Below are positions 32,102 through 37,924 of a DNA stretch of 37,924 nucleotides, one piece after another (the first letter of the stretch is position 1; every line of letters starts with the position of its first letter). Source of the DNA: Klebsiella pneumoniae (GTDB lineage Bacteria > Verrucomicrobiota > Verrucomicrobiia > Limisphaerales > SXTU01); NCBI GenBank assembly GCA_943330855.2, contig CALQJI020000049.1:1-37924 (forward strand). The letters are read 5' to 3'. The position numbers and the translations under genes are program-made. The notes under the pieces are model-generated. The model was not told where the DNA came from, did not search any database, and was given only the letters and a program-made list of their open reading frames with translations.

Positions 32102-32895
32102 GCGCCATCTTCAAACTCCTCCCGATCGTAGCTGTCGGCACCGTCATCATGATGAACATCGGCACGGTGAAAAGGAGCCTCGGCGTCGTGGGCAAGGTGC
32201 AAGGCGCCGCCACCTCCGGCGTCGAGATGCAAGGCATCGCCGAGGGGTTGGCACAAGATTTTGTGGAGTCCAAGGACCTGCCCATTGAGAACTTCGGCGG
32301 CTGGCTCAAAGAGAATTTAAGCAAGAAAGGCGGCAAGGAAACGACGCGCGACAAGTCCAAAGACCCGTGGGGTAACGACTACCGCCTCACAGTGGACGCT
32401 CCGAAGAACGGCTTTAGCGTCCTCTCCGCTGGGCCAGACAGAGCGTGGAAGACCGAGGACGACCTCACTTACTTCTATTCGCTGACGAGTGTGGACGGGA
32501 AGAACGCCATCAGCCCCGAACTCGTCCGGCGTTCCCAAGCCCAAGCCACGAAACAGGGCGCTCCCACCGCCGCCAGCACCAGCGACAGCGCGGCCACCCG
32601 ACCCACGGGAGCCGCGCCCAAGAAATCCGTGGCCATGCCTCCCGCCAAGCCGTCGCTGACCGCCGAGGACAAGCTCCGCAACGTCATTGATTTTAGGATC
32701 AAGCGCGCCGCCACCGGAGACGCGCAGGCGTCGTTCGACCTCGCCATTAATTACATCACCGCAGACGGCGTCGGGAAGGACTACGTGGAGGCGAAACGTC
32801 TCCTCGAACAAGCCGTGAAGAACGCCGACACCCAGACCCTGCGAGAGAGGGCACAGACCCAACTCGACAACTTGAACAAGGTCCTGAACAAGTAG
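32098..32895 (+). CDS. GspG-like C-terminal domain fused to a Sel1-type repeat
   Basis: 265 residues. A hydrophobic N-terminus (about 5-20, FKLLPIVAVGTVIMMN) anchors it, without a prepilin-peptidase motif. Residues 90-128 match the C-terminal signature of type II secretion major pseudopilins: KDPWGNDYRLTVD, then FSVLSAGPDRAWKTEDDL. An Ala/Pro/Thr-rich linker (about 140-195) leads to one Sel1-like repeat (GDAQASFDLAINYITADGVGKDYVEAKRLLEQA). The ATG overlaps the stop of the membrane protein gene (32098-32101), so the two are translated together and probably act together. The fusion is unusual; the function is unknown. Confidence 0.6.
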   Translation: MSAIFKLLPIVAVGTVIMMNIGTVKRSLGVVGKVQGAATSGVEMQGIAEGLAQDFVESKDLPIENFGGWLKENLSKKGGKETTRDKSKDPWGNDYRLTVDAPKNGFSVLSAGPDRAWKTEDDLTYFYSLTSVDGKNAISPELVRRSQAQATKQGAPTAASTSDSAATRPTGAAPKKSVAMPPAKPSLTAEDKLRNVIDFRIKRAATGDAQASFDLAINYITADGVGKDYVEAKRLLEQAVKNADTQTLRERAQTQLDNLNKVLNK

Positions 32896-33206
32896 GCAAC
32901 GCAAGCAACGGGGACGGGCGGGCCTGCCCCATGGTGCGCAGCGCGCGGGCGTCCCGCCCGCAGCAGCCGTGCGAATCCTGCGGGCTCTGACCGACCACGC
33001 CCGCGCGCGAATCACCCACTGCGGCCAGGCAGGCCGCGCTCCGGGGCAGTGCGCGAATGCGCCCAAGAGCGCTCGTTTCTTAAAACCACACTTGACTCGT
33101 GTTAGCACCAGCCGAAAATCCTCCCACCATGAGAGCGATGTAAAAGCGATTCTGCGTGAACAGTCCGGCGGCCTAGCGAATTCCAATCAGTTCAGCACCC
33201 GACATT
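32896..33206. other. 311-bp gene-free region with a REP copy and GC-rich inverted repeats
   Basis: The first half (32910-33070) is very GC-rich. It holds GGGCGGG near 32917 facing CCCGCCC near 32955, and REP copy D at 33019-33042. The second half (33080-33206) drops in GC. TTGACT (33092-33097) is followed after 17 bases by AAAATC, a poor -10, so a sigma-70 promoter for the FkbM gene is only possible. No convincing ORF lies in either strand. Confidence 0.5.
33019..33042 (-). repeat. REP-like hairpin (copy D)
   Basis: The plus strand reads CT, GCGGCC (33021-33026), loop AGGCA, GGCCGC (33032-33037), G, CTCC (33039-33042). This is the same architecture and stem as the copy inside cheA at 10201-10224, differing only in the loop and the R position. 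Confidence 0.65.
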
Positions 33207-33935
33207 ATGATGAAGTTCCTTAAATCCAAGCCGTGGCTGTTTGATTTCCTAAAGCGCTGCTCGCGCGCCGTAGGCAAGGTCAATCCCTTCTACCTTCGGC
33301 TTGCCGGAGACCCCCGCCTAGGCCGGCCCCTGCGCTTCGTTCAGATCGGGGCGAACGATGGAATCGTGGATGACCCGATCCGTGAGTTCATCGTCCGGTA
33401 TCAGTGGCGGGGCATTGCCATCGAACCCATTCCGGAAATCTTTGCCGCTTTGAAGCCAGCCTACGCGGGATACCCGCAGGTCATCCCAGTCAACTGCGCC
33501 GTTTCCTACGGTGGCGATCCGGCTCTGAAATTGTTCTTCGTCAAAGAGACCGCGCTGCAACGTTTCCCCGGTTTTGCCGCCATGATCTCCTCATCGGACC
33601 GTGAGCATCTCATCCGCCACCTCCCCTCCATCACGGCGGACGACATCGGTGAGATTGCCGTGCCGTGCCGGACCGTGGAGGCACTCGTGGAGGACCACAA
33701 ACTGGGCGGGGTGGACTTCCTGCATCTGGATGTCGAAGGACACGAAGCCAATATCCTAAACAACATCGATTTGGAGCGCCTCAAACCCGAGTTCATTTTT
33801 TTCGAACACCGGCATCTCTCCGAGGAACATGCCGCCCAGATCGAGGACAAGCTCCGGCGACATGGGTATGTGCTCGAAAGGTTTCCAGCCGACACCCTGG
33901 CAGTGCGCAGCCCCTCAAAAGCTCCATCAGCCTGA
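33207..33935 (+). CDS. FkbM family SAM-dependent methyltransferase
   Basis: 242 residues. The SAM-binding start is RFVQIGANDGIVDDP (about 43-57), followed by WRGIAIEPIPEIFAAL, which holds the acidic ribose-binding residue, and VNCAVSYGGDP. Late motifs are VDFLHLDVEGHEANILNNID and FIFFEHRHLS, both typical of FkbM methyltransferases that O-methylate sugars or polyketides. ATG 33207 (or 33210). The gene and its 5' flank look less GC-rich than the surroundings, hinting at separate origin. No glycan-synthesis partners are adjacent, so the substrate is unknown. Confidence 0.83.
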   Translation: MMKFLKSKPWLFDFLKRCSRAVGKVNPFYLRLAGDPRLGRPLRFVQIGANDGIVDDPIREFIVRYQWRGIAIEPIPEIFAALKPAYAGYPQVIPVNCAVSYGGDPALKLFFVKETALQRFPGFAAMISSSDREHLIRHLPSITADDIGEIAVPCRTVEALVEDHKLGGVDFLHLDVEGHEANILNNIDLERLKPEFIFFEHRHLSEEHAAQIEDKLRRHGYVLERFPADTLAVRSPSKAPSA

Positions 33936-33973
33936 CCCTCGGCCAGGACCTGCACCCGGCGCAGTTCCGCCAC

Positions 33974-34085
33974 TCACTGACCGCCCAAGGCAGGATCAGT
34001 CCACGGCGTGTTCGAGTAATACCAGCCAGCGGACGGGATGGTCTCCATATGGCCTTCTACGAAAGTCACGTATGTAAGTCCGTCA
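33974..34085 (-). pseudogene. Possible C-terminal remnant of an H-X9-DG type pseudopilin
   Basis: A short minus-strand frame ending at TGA 33974 encodes LTYVTFVEGHMETIPSAGW and then a Trp/Pro-rich end. The 'F.(D/E)GH' strand followed by an aromatic tail is the C-terminal signature of the DUF1559/H-X9-DG prepilin-like proteins that abound in verrucomicrobia and planctomycetes. No start or N-terminal methylation motif exists, and upstream the frame runs into the purD end. It is probably a gene relic left downstream of purD, but the match is short. Confidence 0.3.
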
Positions 34086-35390
34086 GGCTGCAGTGACCTG
34101 CTTGAGCCCCTTCGCCGCGATGTCCCGCCGGTAATGCGCGCCGTCGAATTGGATTTTCTCAACTGCGGCGTAGGCGGCGTTGCGAGCGGCGGCGAGGTCT
34201 TTGGCCCACGCGGTCACCCCGAGGACGCGGCCGCCGTTGGTGACGACTTGACCGTCTTTCTGCGCCGTGCCGGCGTAGAAAACTTTGGTGTTCGGCAGCG
34301 CGTTCGCGGCAGCGAGGCCAGTGATGACTTTGCCTTTCGGATAGCTGCCGGGGTAGCCACCGCTGGCCATGACGACGCAGACGCTGGCATTGGCGCTCCA
34401 CCGAAGTTCGTGATCCGCTAGGCGGCCTTCGCAGCTCGCGAGGAGCAGTTCGACCAAATCATTTTCCAAACGCGGGAGATAGATTTGCGTCTCGGGATCG
34501 CCGAAGCGGGCGTTGAACTCCAGCACCTTCGGGCCGCTCTTGGTAAGCATCACACCGGGGTAAAGCAGTCCTCGGAAATCAATGCCATCCGCCACGCAGC
34601 CGCGCAGCCACGGCTGGAGAATGGCATCGCCGACGGTGCGCAACTCGGCGTCGGTGAGGAACGGCGCGGGCGAGTAAGTGCCCATGCCGCCGGTGTTCAG
34701 GCCGAGGTCGCCGTCGAGGGCGCGCTTGTGGTCCTGCGACGTCGGGAAGAGCTTCGCGACCTTCCCATCGCAGAGTGCGTGCAGGGAAATCTCCATGCCT
34801 TCGAGCAATTCCTGAATTACTATGCGCTGGCCAGCCGCCCCGAAGGATTTGCTCACCATGATTTCGTCCACGGCCTGCTCCGCCTCGCGGACGCTCGTCG
34901 TGAGGAGGACGCCTTTGCCGAGCGCAAGACCGTCGGCCTTCACAGCGCAACGGCCATCGAGGCTGGCCGCGAACTGCTTCGCGGCAACCGGGTCGATGAA
35001 GGTGCCGGACTGGGCGGTCGGGATGCCGTGGCGTTCCATGAAGTCCTGCGAAAAGGCTTTGCTGCTCTCGAATTGCGCGGCCTGTTTGTTGGGCCCCCAA
35101 ATCTTAAAGCCGTTCGCCTCAAACATATCCACGACGCCCGCCGCGAGCGGGTTGTCTGGGCCGACGACGGTGAAATCCGGCAGCTCCCGCTGCGCGAAGG
35201 CGAGCAGCTTGGGCAAATCCTCCGCGGGCACCGGGCCGCACTCGATGAGGGCAGCGTTCTGCGCGAGCCGTTCCTCGGCGATGCCCGCGTTACCCGGCGC
35301 GCACCACATCCGCGTGACGAGCGGGGATTGGGCGAGCTTCCAGGCCAGCGCGTGTTCGCGTCCACCGGAGCCGATGAGCAGGAGTTTCAT
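34083..35390 (-). CDS. purD: Phosphoribosylamine-glycine ligase PurD
   Basis: 435 residues, normal for PurD. It catalyses ATP-dependent formation of glycinamide ribonucleotide in purine synthesis. The N-terminus MKLLLIGSGGREHALAWKLAQS is diagnostic. ATP-grasp motifs are CAVKADGLALGKGVLL, EGMEISLHALCDG, GGMGTYSPAPF and VLEFNARFGDPETQ, the last binding magnesium. It is transcribed leftward; the 153-bp gap to the divergent aldo/keto reductase gene contains period-8 GAAGGCA-type repeats near 35408-35425. No other pur gene lies nearby. ATG 35390. Confidence 0.95.
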   Translation of the reverse strand: MKLLLIGSGGREHALAWKLAQSPLVTRMWCAPGNAGIAEERLAQNAALIECGPVPAEDLPKLLAFAQRELPDFTVVGPDNPLAAGVVDMFEANGFKIWGPNKQAAQFESSKAFSQDFMERHGIPTAQSGTFIDPVAAKQFAASLDGRCAVKADGLALGKGVLLTTSVREAEQAVDEIMVSKSFGAAGQRIVIQELLEGMEISLHALCDGKVAKLFPTSQDHKRALDGDLGLNTGGMGTYSPAPFLTDAELRTVGDAILQPWLRGCVADGIDFRGLLYPGVMLTKSGPKVLEFNARFGDPETQIYLPRLENDLVELLLASCEGRLADHELRWSANASVCVVMASGGYPGSYPKGKVITGLAAANALPNTKVFYAGTAQKDGQVVTNGGRVLGVTAWAKDLAAARNAAYAAVEKIQFDGAHYRRDIAAKGLKQVTAA

Positions 35391-35543
35391 GCGCGGGGAT
35401 TGAATCAGGAAGGCACGAAGGCAGGAAAGGTTTTACGCCGCTCTCGGTGGTTCGCTCGGTGAACGGGTCAAGCCAAGCGAAGCCGCCTTTTCCCTTCACG
35501 CGCTTTGGGGGGCGTGCTTACGCTGCGCCCCAGTTTCGCCAAT

Positions 35544-36470
35544 ATGAACACCCTTCTCCTCGGCAAAAGTTCCTTCCGCGTCAGCCGCCTCGCCTACGGC
35601 TGCTGGCGCATCGCGGACACGGATGAACTCGGGCGCACCATCGGGCGCGCGGCCATCCTCGCAGCGCTGGAGGCGGGCTATACGCTCTTCGACCACGCGG
35701 ACATCTACTGCGGCGGACGCGCGGAGAAGGCCTTCGGCGACGTGCTCCGGGAAGTCAGCGGGATGCGCGAGCGTGTGTGCATCGCGACCAAGTGCGGCAT
35801 CCGCCTCGCGGGCGAACCGCTGCCGGAAGCGCCGGTGCGCTACGACTTCTCCGCCGCGCACATCGTGTGGAGCTGCGAGCAATCCCTGCGGCGGCTGGGC
35901 ATCGAGACGATTGACCTCTATCAACTTCACCGGCCCGACTGGTTGATGAACCCGGACGAAGTCGGCGTTGCCTTCAACCAGCTCCGCCAGCAGGGCAAGG
36001 TGCGCGAGTTCGGCGTGAGCAACTTCCGCCCGTCGCAAGTCACCGCACTCCAGCGGGCGCTGGCCTTCCCGCTCCTCGTGAACCAGGTGGAAATCAGCCT
36101 CGCGTATCTCAGCCCCTTCACCGACGGCACGCTCGACCAGTGCCTCGCCGAGCGCCTCACGCCGATGGCGTGGAGTCCGCTCGCGGGCGGTTTGCTGGCG
36201 GACGGCGCGCGGCGCTTGCTGCCATCGCAGGAGAACTATCGCGTCGAGCGCGTCGTGCTGGAGCTAGACGCGCTGGCCCGCGTGCGCGGCAACACCCGCA
36301 GCACGGTGGCGCTGGCGTGGCTGCTGAAACACCCGGCGGGCATCGTGCCCATCGTCGGCTCGACGAAGCCGGAGCGCATTCGAGAGGGGGCGAACGCAGC
36401 GCGCGTCGAGCTGTCGCGCGAGGAGTGGTATCGGCTGCTGGAAGCGGCGCGCGGAGAGCGGCTGCCGTAA
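35544..36470 (+). CDS. Aldo/keto reductase
   Basis: 308 residues. The expected catalytic tetrad is visible: D50 and Y55 in LFDHADIY, K83 in ATKCGIR, and H129 in LYQLHRPD. VGSTKPERIREG near the C-terminus is the NADPH-binding loop. It resembles the YdhF-type oxidoreductases. It would reduce aldehydes or ketones with NADPH; the physiological substrate is not evident. ATG 35544 starts MNTLLLGKSSFRVSRLAYG, the usual beginning; the earlier start at 35505 adds an atypical leader. Its stop is three bases from that of the convergent MFS gene. Confidence 0.88.
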   Translation: MNTLLLGKSSFRVSRLAYGCWRIADTDELGRTIGRAAILAALEAGYTLFDHADIYCGGRAEKAFGDVLREVSGMRERVCIATKCGIRLAGEPLPEAPVRYDFSAAHIVWSCEQSLRRLGIETIDLYQLHRPDWLMNPDEVGVAFNQLRQQGKVREFGVSNFRPSQVTALQRALAFPLLVNQVEISLAYLSPFTDGTLDQCLAERLTPMAWSPLAGGLLADGARRLLPSQENYRVERVVLELDALARVRGNTRSTVALAWLLKHPAGIVPIVGSTKPERIREGANAARVELSREEWYRLLEAARGERLP

Positions 36471-36473
36471 TTT

Positions 36474-37694
36474 CTACTGAGTTTTCCCCACCGCGTGGCG
36501 CAGTTTCCCCCACGCCAACAACCCCGCCAGCAGCGACACGCCGGCGCAAATCAGATACGGCAGGGCGGGTTCCACATCGAAGAGGGTCGCCGCGAAGATG
36601 GGTCCGAGGATGCGCGCCAAACTCGCCGCACTGTGCGCAATGCCAAGGGTCGCGCCTTGCTCATCCGCCCGCGCAAATTGGGATAGCAAGCCGAATACCG
36701 GGGGCCGCGTAAGACTCGATCCGATGGATAGCATCCCCAGCGCGCCGAGCAACAGCGGCCATGTTTTCACGAACGGCAACGCCGCGAGGCTCACTGCCAC
36801 GAGCAGCAGGCTCACCGCGATCAGCGCCGGCTCTCCCAGTCGCTTCACCGCGCGCGCGAGCGGGCCGCCTTGCACGAACGCGCCCACCACGCCGCAGAAG
36901 GTGTAGAGATAGACAACCTTCTCATCGAAGACGTGGATCGCGCCTTGGACCGACTCGAACTTCAGCCCAAAGTTCACGCTCACCAGCAGGCCCAGCGTCG
37001 TCTCGAAGCACGCGAAGCTGAACGTAGCCAGGAAGAACACCAGCACGAGCAGCCCAACTTCAGGCCGGCTCAACGTGTCGCGCAGCTGCTCCCACCGCGG
37101 CCGTTGCGCCGCCGCCATCGCCCCGGGCTGCCAACTCTCCGGCAGGCGCGCGTAGGCGAAGATGAAATTCAGCCCGCATAACGCGGCGGCGATCCAACCC
37201 GGGGCCGTGATCCCGCCGAACTTCAGCCCAAGCCCGCCCAGCGCGGGACCAAAGATGAAGCCGAGGCCGAACGCCATGCCGACCAAGCCCATTTTCTTCG
37301 AGCGCTCCTCCGGCGGCGTGATGTCCGCGATGTAGGCCTGAGCCACGGTGATATTCGCCCCACAGACGCCGGCGAAGAGGCGCGACGCGAAAAGCAACAC
37401 GAGCGCGGTTTTGCCTTCCTGGCCCGAGCCCATAGCGAAGATGACATACGAAATCGCCGCGCCCGCCGTGCTGAAGAGCAATACGGGCCGACGCCCGATG
37501 CGGTCCGAAAGCCGGCCCCACACCGGCGCGAAGATAAATTGCATCGCCGAGTAAGCGGCCATGAGCAGCCCGATGACGAAGCCGCTCGCATCAAGGGTCT
37601 TCGCGAAAATTGGCAGCAGCGGCAGCACAATGCCGAACCCGACGAGGTCGAGGAACACTGTCAAAAAAATCACCATCAGCGAGGGCTTCTTCAT
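36474..37694 (-). CDS. MFS transporter, Tet(A)-like drug efflux subfamily
   Basis: 406 residues with about 12 membrane spans. The N-terminus VIFLTVFLDLVGFGIVLPLLP and motif A GRLSDRIGRRPVLL (between spans 2 and 3) place it in the TetA/TCR-type drug:proton antiporter group. AAYSAMQFIFAPVWG and GVCGANITVAQAYIADITPPEERSKKMG support this. A duplication-type loop between the halves contains FGLKFESVQGAIHVFDEKVVY, longer than usual. The exported compound cannot be read. ATG 37694. No TetR regulator lies upstream; the flank has a GCGCTACAA / TTGTAGGCGC imperfect hairpin near 37728-37747. Confidence 0.86.
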   Translation of the reverse strand: MKKPSLMVIFLTVFLDLVGFGIVLPLLPIFAKTLDASGFVIGLLMAAYSAMQFIFAPVWGRLSDRIGRRPVLLFSTAGAAISYVIFAMGSGQEGKTALVLLFASRLFAGVCGANITVAQAYIADITPPEERSKKMGLVGMAFGLGFIFGPALGGLGLKFGGITAPGWIAAALCGLNFIFAYARLPESWQPGAMAAAQRPRWEQLRDTLSRPEVGLLVLVFFLATFSFACFETTLGLLVSVNFGLKFESVQGAIHVFDEKVVYLYTFCGVVGAFVQGGPLARAVKRLGEPALIAVSLLLVAVSLAALPFVKTWPLLLGALGMLSIGSSLTRPPVFGLLSQFARADEQGATLGIAHSAASLARILGPIFAATLFDVEPALPYLICAGVSLLAGLLAWGKLRHAVGKTQ

Positions 37695-37802
37695 TTCAAT
37701 AGAACGCAGAGGCTAACGGGTCGTGAAGGGCGCTACAACCTTGTAGGCGCGGAAGTGGGAAGGCGCGAACGGTTGAAGGCAACGGTGTCCAGTGAAGGTG
37801 TG

Positions 37803-37924
37803 TCAAAGTGAGGCATAGAGAGTGGTCAGGCGGGGCACGGCGGCGGCTTCCGTGAGGTTTTCTTGCAGCGCATGGCGCAACCACCGGATGAACTTTACCG
37901 AGCGCTGGCTGGCCCGCCGGGCGC
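37803..37924 (-). CDS. C-terminal part of an ORF cut by the window end
   Basis: A minus-strand frame enters from the right edge and ends at TGA 37805-37803, giving 39 residues. The peptide includes SVKFIRWLRHALQEN and LTEAAAVPRLTTLYASL, which is helical and protein-like. It runs in the same direction as the MFS gene, 108 bp upstream of it. No family is recognised. Confidence 0.4.
   Translation of the reverse strand, partial: ARRASQRSVKFIRWLRHALQENLTEAAAVPRLTTLYASL

Noticed and set aside
33092..33120. Sigma-70 promoter TTGACT-17-AAAATC
   Set aside because: The -10 matches poorly; kept only as a remark in the gap entry.

Overview
GC-rich, gene-dense chromosomal segment that most resembles a verrucomicrobium of the Pedosphaera/Limisphaerales kind. 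This is inferred from gene content: a secreted sulfatase, a Tat-exported Gfo/Idh/MocA oxidoreductase, an SMP-30-type lipoprotein, an ECF sigma factor beside Spy-like proteins, a Tm-1-like protein, and many small dispersed repeats. No rRNA, tRNA, CRISPR array, prophage or complete insertion sequence was seen. Both window ends cut through genes.

Layout. 1-2.7 kb: a truncated ORF, then a leftward ECF sigma / small membrane protein / Spy-like protein cluster, and a second secreted Spy-like protein with a long Arg/Asp/Pro/Gly tail. 3-12.2 kb: a secreted helical-repeat protein and a leftward chemotaxis operon, cheA-cheW-mcp-cheB-cheR, without cheY; CheA has two HPt and two CheW-like domains. 12.4-17.7 kb: a membrane-anchored zinc-ribbon J-domain protein, a Gfo/Idh/MocA oxidoreductase and an MMPL/HpnN-like RND exporter. 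17.9-24.2 kb: a secreted protein built of about 20 aromatic 'WPLF/Y' repeats, a GT4 glycosyltransferase, an SMP-30-like lipoprotein, a sulfatase and a pirin. 24.3-28.8 kb: an exported alpha/beta hydrolase, then a sulfite-oxidase-like molybdoenzyme, its cytochrome c partner and an aldehyde dehydrogenase. 28.8-32.9 kb: a Tm-1-like protein, then the most unusual pair of the window: a PqqD-like / degenerate M50 / twin cyclic-nucleotide-binding membrane protein, translationally coupled to a GspG-like/Sel1 fusion. 33-37.9 kb: an FkbM methyltransferase, a pseudopilin-like gene tail, purD, an aldo/keto reductase, a Tet-type MFS exporter and a truncated ORF.

Repeats form a second layer. (1) REP-like hairpins of the form GGAG-Y-palindrome occur at 2914, 10201 (inside cheA) and 33019, and as a head-to-head REPIN inside the 5' part of the cytochrome gene (26858-26933). 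(2) Period-7 tandem repeats (TGAANNN and CTGACCG types) occupy several intergenic gaps; one pair forms a 17-bp perfect inverted repeat between cheA and the J-domain gene. (3) TTCATCCG-type repeats lie between cheB and mcp. The REP architecture suggests that a RAYT transposase acts elsewhere in the genome.

The best candidate for an undescribed system is 30167-32895. A membrane protein keeps the outline of a peptide zinc metalloprotease but has lost both zinc-ligand motifs. It carries a possible peptide-binding PqqD-like domain at its N-terminus and two CRP-type domains at its C-terminus, only one of which keeps the phosphate-binding arginine.
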